From positions 1 through 14,913 of the forward strand of contig JAFGJR010000198.1 of NCBI GenBank assembly GCA_016928975.1: a DNA stretch of 14,913 bases, in the 5' to 3' direction. The DNA comes from Sedimentisphaerales bacterium. GTDB taxonomy: Bacteria > Planctomycetota > Phycisphaerae > Sedimentisphaerales > SG8-4. The position numbers were made by a program, and so were the translations under genes. Positions 6,438-13,255 of this stretch are shown here, one piece after another (position 1 is the stretch's first letter; each line of letters starts with the position of its first letter). Below the pieces are notes generated by a model that was not told the origin of the DNA, made no database searches, and worked only from the letters and a program-made list of their open reading frames with translations.

Positions 6438-6752
6438 ATGCAGGAGATCCTCGACGCCGATCCTGACAACCCCAGACAGCAAGGCGAACATGAGATGAGA
6501 CTCTGGTTTCAGTCCTTCGATCCTGATGCCCAGATGCCCATCACCTCAATGAACGAGACCGATCGCGGCACTTCAATCGCCTGGCGAGTCACCTTCAAGA
6601 GGGACGTGACAGCAGGCGGTCAGACCTTCCACGCCGGCGACACATTCGAATTGGACGCCGCCCTCCGCAAATCCGATTGTGAAGAGCCTCATGCTTCCGC
6701 CGGGACCGTCTTATACGCAACCCGTGCTGCTTGCATGTCGTACGCCCGCTGA
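6438..6752 (+). CDS. Small hypothetical protein
   Basis: I do not recognise a family. The frame runs further upstream (to GTG 6306), but that part lies over the sigma-factor relic in another frame and is unlikely to be coding. From ATG 6438 the product would be 104 residues; from ATG 6495, which has AAGG ten bases before it, 85. The codon pattern (G-rich first and C-rich third positions) looks coding, and the centre (GTSIAWRVTFKRDVTAGG, then TFHAGDTFELD) looks like alternating beta strands. No signal peptide or membrane helix. The last 64 bases overlap the 3' end of the convergent DUF488 gene. It could be the surviving tail of a damaged longer gene. Confidence 0.35.
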   Translation: MQEILDADPDNPRQQGEHEMRLWFQSFDPDAQMPITSMNETDRGTSIAWRVTFKRDVTAGGQTFHAGDTFELDAALRKSDCEEPHASAGTVLYATRAACMSYAR

Positions 6753-7291
6753 ACAAGACCAGACACGGAGGTCAGTTCTCCAAATAGCTCCGGCTGCAAC
6801 TTGTGCAGCCGGACGAGCCTTTGCTCAGCCTCTTCGTGGGACTCCAAGCCGCCATCCGCGAGGATATGCTTGATTCTCATATCCGGACGAAGTGCTTTCA
6901 GTGCGGGACAGATCAGTATCGTTCGATGGCACGCCAGTGGATCAGCTTCGGCGCACATGAGGGCGGCCTTGCATCGCTCGACGCCTTCAAGGATCTTACT
7001 AAGGCCGTCGCGAAAAACTGGCAGGTTCCTGACGGAGCCATATGCGGCCTGGCCATTGACATAGCATTCGTCTTCCGTCCGGCGTGCCCCAAGTTCTCGT
7101 CCGAGGAAGACGTACTCGATATTGGCGTCCTGCAACCGCTGTTGCAGCAACTCCCTATTGAACTGGGGCGAGTACTCGCTGTACGGCCTCGACCGGACAT
7201 CCGCCACAGCCGATATGCCATGCGTAACAAGCAGACGGATGAAATGCTCGATTGTGTGGTTTGAATGACCGATGGTATACATCTCTGTCAT
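6689..7291 (-). CDS. DUF488 family protein
   Basis: The 200-residue product matches the DUF488 family, small cytoplasmic proteins of unsettled function found in many bacteria. Seen here: the opening MYTIGHSNHTIEHFI, the core VADVRSRPYSEYSPQFN at about 29-45, FLGRELGARR near 62-71, and the cysteine motif LMCAEADPLACHR with C113, E115, C121, H122 and R123, which has suggested a metal-bound or thiol-based active site. The start is ATG 7291, decided by GGAG seven bases upstream (about 7299-7302 on the minus strand); the longer frame to 7342 lacks a site. It has its own promoter 17-50 bases upstream and probably does not rely on dapA transcription, though dapA is only 105 bases away on the same strand. 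Its 3' end overlaps the hypothetical plus-strand ORF. Confidence 0.88.
   Translation of the reverse strand: MTEMYTIGHSNHTIEHFIRLLVTHGISAVADVRSRPYSEYSPQFNRELLQQRLQDANIEYVFLGRELGARRTEDECYVNGQAAYGSVRNLPVFRDGLSKILEGVERCKAALMCAEADPLACHRTILICPALKALRPDMRIKHILADGGLESHEEAEQRLVRLHKLQPELFGELTSVSGLVQRAYDMQAARVAYKTVPAEA
6789..6813. repeat. Perfect 10-bp inverted repeat inside the DUF488 gene
   Basis: TCCGGCTGCA and TGCAGCCGGA form perfect arms around the loop ACTTG. It lies within codons for residues 160-168 of the DUF488 protein, near its 3' end and just past the end of the convergent ORF. No T-run follows on either strand, so it is not a canonical terminator, but it could pause or stop read-through from the plus-strand side. 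Confidence 0.45.
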
Positions 7292-7313
7292 AGCATTGCT
7301 CCAGACAGATAAC

Positions 7314-7342
7314 AGGATACCCCCCTGGTGTTGGCAGGTCAA
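7314..7342 (-). promoter_or_regulatory. DUF488 promoter
   Basis: On the minus strand TTGACC (7337-7342) is followed after 17 bases by TATCCT (7314-7319). The predicted start near 7307 gives a leader of about 16 bases that contains the ribosome site of the DUF488 gene. Confidence 0.5.
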
Positions 7343-7396
7343 CGGGCCGCGTGATCGGATCGCGCCGAGAAAGTCGCACTGACTGGGACTGACCTA

Positions 7397-8269
7397 TCAG
7401 CTCAGCAGGCCGTACTCCTGGAGGGTCTTGCGCAGGGAGGTTTTCTTGCTGTCTTCCAGGGGAGTCATGGGCAGACGCAATTCCTCGGAGCACATGTCCA
7501 GCATTGCCATCGCGGCCTTGATCGGGATCGGGTTGGTGGCCAGGGTCAGCATGTTCTTACTGAGGACGAAGAGCTTGCGGTGCCACTGGCGGGCCTTGAT
7601 GAGGTCGCCTTCGAGGATCAGGTCGGTCATCGCTTTGACGTCGGCGGGGACGATGTTCGCCACGACGCTGATGACGCCTTTGCCGCCCACGGAGGCCAGC
7701 GGCAGGGTCAGCGAGTCATCGCCGGAAAGGATCGTGATGTCGCAGCGCATCGCGATCTCGCTGGCCTGGTCCAGGCTGCCGGTCGCCTCTTTGATGCCGA
7801 CGATGTTGTCGATCTCGGCCAATCGGGCCACCGTCTCCGGTGTCAGGCCGGCCCCGCATCGGCCGGGGATGTTGTACAGGACCATCGGCAGATCGACCTC
7901 GTCGGCGATGGCCTTGAAGTGCTGATAGAATCCCTCCTGCGTCGGCTTATTGTAATAGGGGCACACCTGAAGCGTGGCATCGGCGCCGACTTTCTTGGCG
8001 AAAGCGGTCAGTTCGATGGCCTCGGCCGTGCTGTTGGAGCCCGCGCCGGCGATCACCCGTGCGGCGCCGGCGACGCTCTTAACCACCCGCTCCACCACCT
8101 GCTTGTGTTCCTCATGGCTGAGGGTCGGGCACTCGCCCGTCGTGCCCACCGGCACGATGGCGTCGATCCCATTCTCCAACTGGAACTCGATCAGCTCGTC
8201 AAGTGTCTTGTAGTCAACCCCGCCGTCATGAAACGGCGTGATCAGTGCCACCATGGCCCCAGTGAACAT
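7397..8269 (-). CDS. dapA: 4-hydroxy-tetrahydrodipicolinate synthase
   Basis: DapA condenses pyruvate with aspartate semialdehyde, the first committed step toward diaminopimelate and lysine, in the cytoplasm. The 290-residue length is normal. It is a TIM barrel with VGTTGECPTL at 41-50 (T43 of the catalytic triad), YYNKPTQEG at 105-113 (Y106), YNIPGR at 132-137 (Y132; R137 binds substrate) and IVGIKEATG with the Schiff-base lysine K160; all are present. ATG 8269 is preceded by AGGAG seven bases away (8277-8281), which rules out the longer frame that runs upstream into pdxJ. It starts 62 bases after the pdxJ stop on the same strand and I see no strong promoter between them, so the two genes are probably co-transcribed. 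Confidence 0.96.
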   Translation of the reverse strand: MFTGAMVALITPFHDGGVDYKTLDELIEFQLENGIDAIVPVGTTGECPTLSHEEHKQVVERVVKSVAGAARVIAGAGSNSTAEAIELTAFAKKVGADATLQVCPYYNKPTQEGFYQHFKAIADEVDLPMVLYNIPGRCGAGLTPETVARLAEIDNIVGIKEATGSLDQASEIAMRCDITILSGDDSLTLPLASVGGKGVISVVANIVPADVKAMTDLILEGDLIKARQWHRKLFVLSKNMLTLATNPIPIKAAMAMLDMCSEELRLPMTPLEDSKKTSLRKTLQEYGLLS

Positions 8270-8299
8270 CCGACATCTCCTCATTCTGTCATCTATGAT

Positions 8300-8320
8300 T
8301 TGCGATCCAAGAGTTGCGAT
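8300..8320. repeat. Short direct repeat in the pdxJ-dapA gap
   Basis: TTGCGAT occurs at 8300-8306 and again at 8314-8320, a 14-base period, within the 62-base gap before dapA. It may be chance or a regulator site. Confidence 0.2.
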
Positions 8321-8331
8321 TTGATGGATCG

Positions 8332-9066
8332 TCAATCTGGCTGGTTCGTGTACTTGTCGATCAGCTCGATCATCTGTCGCGTGGCCTCGCGCATGCCGAC
8401 GAGCACGGCCCGGGCCACGATGCTGTGGCCGATGTTGAATTCGCAAAGCCCCCGGATGGCGGCGACAGGCGCGATGTTGCGGTACGTCAGGCCGTGACCG
8501 GCATGGACAGTGAGTTTCTTCTCCATGGCGTAGTCCTTGCCGGCTTCCAGATCCGCCAGACATTTCCTCACGGCCCTGTCGCTGGTCGCGTTCGCATACC
8601 TGCCCGTGTGCAGCTCGATGGCATCGCAGCCGGTCTCGGCGGAGGCGGCGATCTGCTCCATATCAGGCGTGATAAACGCGCTGACGAGAATGCCTCGCCT
8701 GTGCATTCGCTTGACGACTTCGCCGAGCCTTCGCTTGTGTTGGACGCAGTCCAGACCGCCCTCGGTCGTCAGCTCGGCCCGATTCTCCGGCACCAGCGTC
8801 ACCTGATCCGGCCGGACCTGCTCGGCGATCTTCACGATCGGCTCGGCCATCGACATCTCCAGGTTCAGCTTGCAGGCGACGGTCTCCTTGAGCACGTGCA
8901 CGTCCCGATCGTTGATGTGCCGGCGATCCTGGCGCAGGTGCACGGTGATTCCGTTGGCGCCGGCCAGCTCGCACTGCACGGCCGCCCACGCCGGGTCCGG
9001 CTCATCCGCGTGTCGCGCCTGCCGGATCGTCGCCACGTGATCGATATTGACATTCAGAGCAGCCAT
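8332..9066 (-). CDS. pdxJ: Pyridoxine 5'-phosphate synthase PdxJ
   Basis: PdxJ closes the pyridine ring of vitamin B6 from 1-deoxyxylulose 5-phosphate and 3-amino-2-oxopropyl phosphate (the DXP-dependent route). The 244-residue TIM barrel is of normal length. It opens with NVNIDHVATIRQAR and carries ITVHLRQDRRHI (H43), LNLEM (E70), the substrate loop VPENRAELTTEGGLD, ELHTGRYA, and VHAGHGLTYRN (H191). H43, E70 and H191 correspond to the catalytic His45, Glu72 and His193 of the E. coli enzyme. GAGG about 8 bases before ATG 9066 supports the start. It is the first gene after a clear promoter and leads dapA by 62 bases. Partner genes of the route (pdxA, pdxB) are not in the window. Confidence 0.96.
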   Translation of the reverse strand: MAALNVNIDHVATIRQARHADEPDPAWAAVQCELAGANGITVHLRQDRRHINDRDVHVLKETVACKLNLEMSMAEPIVKIAEQVRPDQVTLVPENRAELTTEGGLDCVQHKRRLGEVVKRMHRRGILVSAFITPDMEQIAASAETGCDAIELHTGRYANATSDRAVRKCLADLEAGKDYAMEKKLTVHAGHGLTYRNIAPVAAIRGLCEFNIGHSIVARAVLVGMREATRQMIELIDKYTNQPD

Positions 9067-9091
9067 CCAACGTCCTCACTAAGTCGCACGA

Positions 9092-9119
9092 ATTGTATCA
9101 ATGAGCCAATTTACATCAA
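9092..9119 (-). promoter_or_regulatory. pdxJ(-dapA) promoter
   Basis: On the minus strand TTGATG (9114-9119) is followed after 16 bases by TACAAT (9092-9097, 5 of 6 to consensus). The predicted start near 9085 leaves a leader of about 20 bases before the pdxJ ATG. Confidence 0.6.
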
Positions 9120-9181
9120 GCGAATAACCGCACAAAATATGGAACGTGCACGACGGTGCCAAAGTTGCGATCACGAGGCCT

Positions 9182-10159
9182 TCAGGAGTTGAAGTTGAGT
9201 AAGGGTCCGTAGGCTTGGGCGGCCAACTTGAAGATCATTCTGATCAGGATCGCCGCGATGCACGCATAGACGAACCATGGCGCCCAGAAGCCGAACGCCT
9301 TGAACCACAGGTCCGCGCGATCGGCGGAAATCTCCGCGACCTTGTCTACCGTCCTGTCGAGCTCGCCGGATTCCTCTCCAATCTGCCAAAGCTGCAGGTA
9401 CTCGGCCGGCAGCCGTTTCGAGAACCCTTCCCAGGCCATACCACCTTGGCGGACGCTCGTGGATCCGCCCTTGAACAGCCCAGCCACGATCGCGTTGCCC
9501 GTGGCTCGCGTGGCGCGTTCGGTCGTCTCGGTGATCGGCACGCCCGCCTTGTACAGCATGCTGAACGCCCTGGCGTAGCGGCAGACGGAGAGATGATAGA
9601 GGGCCGTGCCCAGGATCGGGATTCTCAACGCGAGAAAGTCAAAGGGAACTCGGATTGCAGGAGCTCTTTCTCGCAGGCGCAGCATCAGCAATATGATGGC
9701 TGCCGGGACATAGAACAGCAGCAACATACGCACCACCATGAGAACGTAGCCCCACGTTGTTATTCTTCCGAGGATCAGGTCGGGAAGCCCGTAGATCAGC
9801 GCCCCGAAATGGAGAACGAACATTGGATAAATCAACTGCATCCGGATGCGCCGGGTAATGCCACAGATGAATTCATGCCACTGGGAGAGCATTTTGAAGG
9901 ACTCGTGCAGCGAGCCGGACGTCTCGGCGGCGTCGATGAGCATCCGGTCCATATCCGGAAAGACGTTGCGTTGCTTCTCCATCGATTCGGCCAGGCTCGA
10001 CCCCTGGGACAAGGACTCGCGGATCCGCGAGAACACCTGCTTGATGTGGCCCCGCCGGCCCTGGATCACGATATCGAGCGAGCGCAGGATCGGAATCCCT
10101 GCATCCAGCATCACCGCCAGATCGTAATAGGCTTGCGCCAACTCGGTCTTCGAGGCCAT
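9182..10159 (-). CDS. GspF/PilC-like inner-membrane platform protein
   Basis: The 325-residue product resembles the polytopic platform protein of type II secretion and type IV pilus machines, which contacts the assembly ATPase. Two copies of the four-helix F domain are visible: residues ~5-110 (LAVMLDAGIPILRSLDI, then AAETSGSLHESFKML) and ~190-285 (ARAFSMLYKAGVPITE, then IGEESGELDRTVDKVAE). Three membrane helices sit at about 109-128, 138-161 and 291-312, as in the family. At 325 residues it is shorter than a typical GspF (about 400) because the N-terminal section is brief. ATG 10159 has GGAG nine bases upstream; ATG 10165 is a close alternative. No gspE, gspG or pilin gene lies next to it, so it is solitary here. 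It diverges from pgsA; pdxJ follows 115 bases later but has its own promoter. Confidence 0.85.
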   Translation of the reverse strand: MASKTELAQAYYDLAVMLDAGIPILRSLDIVIQGRRGHIKQVFSRIRESLSQGSSLAESMEKQRNVFPDMDRMLIDAAETSGSLHESFKMLSQWHEFICGITRRIRMQLIYPMFVLHFGALIYGLPDLILGRITTWGYVLMVVRMLLLFYVPAAIILLMLRLRERAPAIRVPFDFLALRIPILGTALYHLSVCRYARAFSMLYKAGVPITETTERATRATGNAIVAGLFKGGSTSVRQGGMAWEGFSKRLPAEYLQLWQIGEESGELDRTVDKVAEISADRADLWFKAFGFWAPWFVYACIAAILIRMIFKLAAQAYGPLLNFNS

Positions 10160-10191
10160 ACGCATTCGCTCCGCCGTTCTATGGATTTTTT

Positions 10192-10223
10192 GGGTATCCC
10201 GGCTCCACCGCGGAGGAATACCC
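10192..10223. repeat. Inverted repeat in the leader of the GspF-like gene
   Basis: GGGTATCCC (10192-10200) and GGAATACCC (10215-10223) pair at 8 of 9 positions around a 14-base loop. It lies in the untranslated leader of the minus-strand gene and ends two bases before the -35 of the plus-strand promoter, so it could act as an operator for either gene or as a leader hairpin. Confidence 0.35.
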
Positions 10224-10224
10224 A

Positions 10225-10253
10225 TTGCCAGCATCGGCGGCAGCTTTTAGTAT
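10225..10253 (+). promoter_or_regulatory. pgsA-like gene promoter
   Basis: TTGCCA (10225-10230, 5 of 6) is followed after 17 bases by TAGTAT (10248-10253, 4 of 6). The predicted start near 10260 leaves about 52 bases of leader. Its -10 is the same DNA as the -10 of the opposite promoter. Confidence 0.45.
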
Positions 10254-10276
10254 AGCACCGCTTGCGGCAGATGCAA
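10249..10276 (-). promoter_or_regulatory. Promoter of the GspF-like gene
   Basis: On the minus strand TTGCAT (10271-10276) is followed after 16 bases by TATACT (10249-10254, 5 of 6). The predicted start near 10242 leaves a leader of about 80 bases that contains the inverted repeat at 10192-10223. Confidence 0.45.
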
Positions 10277-10311
10277 CGACGGATGCCATGTGCCTGCCAT
10301 TGGGGACCGGT

Positions 10312-11034
10312 ATGGACGACAGGGGACAAAGGAAGAGTCTGCACTATCTGGTGAGCTTGTTTCGCCGCCGGAGCAGGTACCGGCTGAGCTGGCCGACGCG
10401 GATCACGCTCGTTCGTATTCTATTGATCGTGCCGTTCGTGGACTGCATGCTCAGCACTCACGATCCTCAGATTGACCAAGCCTCTCAGAATCTCCTGCGA
10501 TATGTGGCCATCGGGCTGTTTGTCCTGATGGCCGTCAGCGATGCGGTGGATGGGTACTGGGCTCGGCATCGCCACCAGATCACTAGGTTGGGCACGTTTC
10601 TCGACCCGCTTGCAGATAAGCTCCTGATCACCTCCGCTTCGCTGTTGCTCGTCTCCCAGAGGGGCCATGTAGAAGGGTTCCTATTGCCGATGACGGTGGT
10701 GGTCCTGATTATCGGCAAGGACGTCCTCATCACGATTGGCTTCATCCTCCTCTATCTAATCACGTCGCAGACCCACATCGTGCCGGTATTTGCCGGGAAG
10801 CTGGCGACCGCCCTTCAGCTTGTGATGGTGGCGGCGGTCCTGGTGGCGCCGGAGGTGTCGAGCGTGTTTCCGCCGTACCGATGGTTCGTGCAGGTGCTCT
10901 GGTGGTCGGCCGGCGCGGCGGCCGTCTTCGCCGCACTCATTTACATTCGCAACGGCAGCCGCTATATTGAGCAGTATGAGCGAGCGCACGCGACGGACTC
11001 CGGTGGCGCCGAGTCGGACAAAGCCAGGAGATAA
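10312..11034 (+). CDS. pgsA: CDP-alcohol phosphatidyltransferase, PgsA-like
   Basis: A 240-residue inner-membrane enzyme that transfers a phosphatidyl group from CDP-diacylglycerol to an alcohol, most likely glycerol 3-phosphate (phosphatidylglycerophosphate synthase). The full signature D-x2-D-G-x2-A-R-x8-G-x3-D-x3-D is present: D77, D80, G81, A84, R85, G94, D98, D102 (SDAVDGYWARHR... FLDPLADK). It is preceded by the usual NxxT/VR-like helix (WPTRITLVRILLIVPF) and followed by four further hydrophobic helices. ATG 10312 is chosen because the longer frame begins inside the promoter; GGGGA about 6 bases before it is a modest ribosome site. The charged C-terminal tail (YEQYERAHATDSGG...) is not needed for catalysis. 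Substrate choice (glycerol phosphate against another alcohol) cannot be proved from the motif. ribBA follows 175 bases later. Confidence 0.85.
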   Translation: MDDRGQRKSLHYLVSLFRRRSRYRLSWPTRITLVRILLIVPFVDCMLSTHDPQIDQASQNLLRYVAIGLFVLMAVSDAVDGYWARHRHQITRLGTFLDPLADKLLITSASLLLVSQRGHVEGFLLPMTVVVLIIGKDVLITIGFILLYLITSQTHIVPVFAGKLATALQLVMVAAVLVAPEVSSVFPPYRWFVQVLWWSAGAAAVFAALIYIRNGSRYIEQYERAHATDSGGAESDKARR

Positions 11035-11161
11035 GGTCGGCGAGCAAGCTCACGCGTCCGGGCAGACCCGTCTTCGCTTTCTGTGCCCCGGTGGCCACGC
11101 AGCTTCGTCGCGGAGTTGTGACGACCGGGGGCCGACGCGCAACATAGTAATAAGATTACGG

Positions 11162-11191
11162 TTGACAAATGGTCTTTCACCAGGACCATTT
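11162..11191 (+). promoter_or_regulatory. TTGACA plus perfect inverted repeat in the ribBA leader
   Basis: A consensus -35 box TTGACA (11162-11167) overlaps by one base a perfect inverted repeat, AAATGGTC (11167-11174) and GACCATTT (11184-11191), with a 9-base loop. The second arm ends 18 bases before the ribBA ATG. No good -10 lies at 16-18 bases, only GACCAT. The repeat may be an operator over the promoter or an RNA hairpin close to the ribosome site. The rest of the 175-base gap shows no FMN riboswitch. Confidence 0.4.
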
Positions 11192-11209
11192 CACGACAGC
11201 AGGTGCAGT

Positions 11210-12466
11210 ATGCAGGACGAAAACACGACACAACAGTTCAGCGATATTCCGGAGGTGCTGGAGGACCTGCGCAAGGGCAGGATGATCGTTCTGGTCGATG
11301 CGGAGGACCGCGAGAACGAGGGGGACCTGGTATGCGCGGCGGAGAAGGTCACGGCGGAGATCGTCAATTTCATGGCGCGGTTCGGCCGGGGGCTCATCTG
11401 CCTGCCCATGACCACGGACCGATGCGACGCGCTCGGACTGTATCCGCAGACTCTGGAGAACACCGCTCGCTTCGGGACAGCGTTCACGGTCAGCGTCGAT
11501 GCGGCCGAGGGGGTCACCACGGGCATCTCCGCCGCCGATCGCGCCCATACGATCCAGGTGGCGATCGCCGACGGCACCAAAGCCAGGGACCTGGCACGCC
11601 CGGGCCACGTGTTTCCTCTGCGCGCCCGAGAGGGGGGCGTCCTGGTTCGGGCCGGACAGACAGAAGGGGGGATCGATCTGGCTCGGCTGGCGGGCCTGAA
11701 GCCGGCGGCGGTCATCTGCGAGGTGATGAACGAGGACGGCTCCATGGCCCGCGTGCCTCAACTGCTGGCCTTCTGCAAACAGCACGATATGAAGATCACC
11801 TCGATCTCCCAGCTTGTGGAATATCGCCTTCAGCGAGAGAGCCAGATCAGGCGGATCGAGTGCGTCAATCTGCCTACTGACTACGGCCAGTTCAAGCTGA
11901 TCGCCTACGAGAGCGTCACGTCGCCGGAGCCGCATCTGGCCTTGTGCAAAGGCGGCATCGGCGACCTCGACGCCACGGGGCAACCCATCGAACATCCGGA
12001 GCCGGTCCTCGTGCGAGTTCATTCCGAGTGCATGACAGGCGATCTGTTCCACTCGCAACGGTGCGAGTGCGGCTACCAGCTCATCACGGCGATGCAGATG
12101 ATTGAGCAACAGGGCGCAGGTGCCTTGATCTACCTGCGCCAGGAGGGCCGGGGCATCGGTCTGATCAATAAGCTCCACGCCTACAAGCTCCAGGAACAGG
12201 GGCTCGACACGGTGGATGCCAATGTCAAGCTGGGCTTTGCCCCCGACCGGCGGGACTACGGCATCGGCGCGCAGATTTGCCGCGACCTCGGGCTGCGAAA
12301 CGTGAAGATCCTGACGAACAATCCGAAGAAGGTCAGCCGGCTGGAGGTTTACGGCATCAGGATCGTCGAGCAAATCCCCTTGCAGGCCAAGCCCTGTGAG
12401 CACAACATCAACTACTTGCGCACGAAGAAACACCGGCTCGGGCATGTGCTCGGAGAAGATTTGTAA
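11210..12466 (+). CDS. ribBA: Bifunctional 3,4-dihydroxy-2-butanone 4-phosphate synthase / GTP cyclohydrolase II
   Basis: RibBA supplies both starting compounds of riboflavin synthesis. Residues ~10-205 are the RibB domain, which makes dihydroxybutanone phosphate from ribulose 5-phosphate: VDAEDRENEGDL at 29-40 (metal-binding acids), GVTTGISAADRAHTI at 101-115, RPGHVFPLRAREGGVL at 130-145 and the GHTEA-like GQTEGGIDLARLAG. Residues ~212-416 are the RibA domain, which opens the GTP ring: HSECMTGDLFHSQRCECGYQ with the zinc ligands C274, C285 and C287, LRQEGRGIGL at 309-318, DRRDYGIGAQI near 347-356 and LLTNNPKK-like ILTNNPKKV. Both halves look active and the 418-residue length is normal. ATG 11210 is chosen over the frame's earlier starts, which reach back over the pgsA end; AGG about 7 bases upstream is a weak ribosome site. 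Other rib genes are absent. Confidence 0.96.
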   Translation: MQDENTTQQFSDIPEVLEDLRKGRMIVLVDAEDRENEGDLVCAAEKVTAEIVNFMARFGRGLICLPMTTDRCDALGLYPQTLENTARFGTAFTVSVDAAEGVTTGISAADRAHTIQVAIADGTKARDLARPGHVFPLRAREGGVLVRAGQTEGGIDLARLAGLKPAAVICEVMNEDGSMARVPQLLAFCKQHDMKITSISQLVEYRLQRESQIRRIECVNLPTDYGQFKLIAYESVTSPEPHLALCKGGIGDLDATGQPIEHPEPVLVRVHSECMTGDLFHSQRCECGYQLITAMQMIEQQGAGALIYLRQEGRGIGLINKLHAYKLQEQGLDTVDANVKLGFAPDRRDYGIGAQICRDLGLRNVKILTNNPKKVSRLEVYGIRIVEQIPLQAKPCEHNINYLRTKKHRLGHVLGEDL

Positions 12467-12503
12467 AAGGATAGTACATATCGAGAATCAACGGTCAAGG
12501 TTA

Positions 12504-13115
12504 TTGAGTCGATGGTGGGACGCGAGACGGCTTGCTCACGCGTGCGCGAGCGTGCGTGGATTCGGCTTCGCTACCGCGCTGCTTCTGGTCGCGCTGCTGT
12601 GTTCCGGCTGCGGCCCGTCGCAGGCGGATGTTTCGGTGGCCGAATCACCGCCTGCACAGACGGCGACAGAGACCGCGGGCGCTGACGCGGACAAAGCCGT
12701 GGAGCCGCTGCCCGTCGTGCCTGCCGGTTTCTGCCCTGCCAAGGTCTGCATCCTCCCGTTGACGGAGCTGCTCAGCTCGACCGGCAGCAATCAGGCGGTC
12801 ACGCTGAATGCCTTCATTGGTCTCCTGGACGCCTTCGGGTGCCAGATCAAGGCCCCGTACGTCCTGCGGTTCGAACTATACCAGTATGTGCCTCGATCCG
12901 CCCAGCCCAAAGGGCAAAGACTGGCCATCTGGCCGGATATCGATTTGACTCATCCCGCAACGAACAACAAGTACTGGCGTGATTTTCTTCGAGCGTACGA
13001 GTTCAGGCTTGATGCCCCGATGGGCTTGAGCGAGATGTATGTGCTCGAAGCCACGTGCATGTGTCCCGACGGCAGACGGCTGACCGCAAAATTCCCGCTC
13101 CGCGGCGGCCAATAG
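12504..13115 (+). CDS. Small putative lipoprotein, function unknown
   Basis: I do not recognise a family. The frame contains an N-terminal hydrophobic stretch (ATALLLVALLCSGC) ending in a lipobox-like CSGC, so C36 (counting from TTG 12504) is the probable lipidated cysteine; the -3 residue Cys is unusual. A 35-residue Ala/Pro/Thr-rich spacer follows, then a compact domain from about residue 70 to the end with FCPAKVCILPLTEL, LLDAFGCQIKAPYVLRFELY, IWPDIDLT and KYWRDFLRAYEFRL. Five further cysteines lie in this domain. The start is uncertain: TTG 12504 has AAGG only three bases before it, ATG 12444 overlaps the end of ribBA, and GTG 12552 would leave a minimal signal peptide. Product about 203 residues. 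It could be co-transcribed with ribBA, whose stop is 37 bases upstream. Confidence 0.65.
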   Translation: MSRWWDARRLAHACASVRGFGFATALLLVALLCSGCGPSQADVSVAESPPAQTATETAGADADKAVEPLPVVPAGFCPAKVCILPLTELLSSTGSNQAVTLNAFIGLLDAFGCQIKAPYVLRFELYQYVPRSAQPKGQRLAIWPDIDLTHPATNNKYWRDFLRAYEFRLDAPMGLSEMYVLEATCMCPDGRRLTAKFPLRGGQ

Positions 13116-13220
13116 AGTGAGGACGTGGCTCTGAGCGGCCTGCATCGCACGTCCCTCGCACGGGGGGGGGTAACCACCCGATCGCATGTCCGATAAGACC
13201 CGCTTTTTGGCGTCCGGGGC
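13116..13220. other. Gap after the lipoprotein gene with bulged hairpin and G9 run
   Basis: GAGGACGTG (from about 13125) can pair with CACGTCCCTC (to about 13158) with one bulged base, a possible end-of-gene hairpin without a T-run. It is followed by nine consecutive G at 13162-13170. Nothing codes here. Confidence 0.35.
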
Positions 13221-13249
13221 TTGACTCTGTCTCTACAGTGAGGTATACT
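13221..13249 (+). promoter_or_regulatory. Strong sigma70-type promoter
   Basis: TTGACT (13221-13226) is followed after exactly 17 bases by TATACT (13244-13249), each 5 of 6 to consensus. It is the best promoter seen in the window. Transcription would start near 13256, about 510 bases before the next gene. Confidence 0.65.
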
Positions 13250-13255
13250 CAACAT

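Noticed and set aside
7580..9192. Long plus-strand frames over dapA and pdxJ (7580-8497 and 8314-9192).
   Set aside because: Antisense shadows; the minus strand encodes complete enzymes with all catalytic residues.
11035..11209. FMN riboswitch before ribBA.
   Set aside because: The conserved FMN-element segments (such as AGGGGTG-like and CCCGACCGG-like blocks) were looked for by eye and not found.
11177..12445. 422-codon minus-strand frame over ribBA.
   Set aside because: Antisense shadow of a fully motif-supported ribBA gene.
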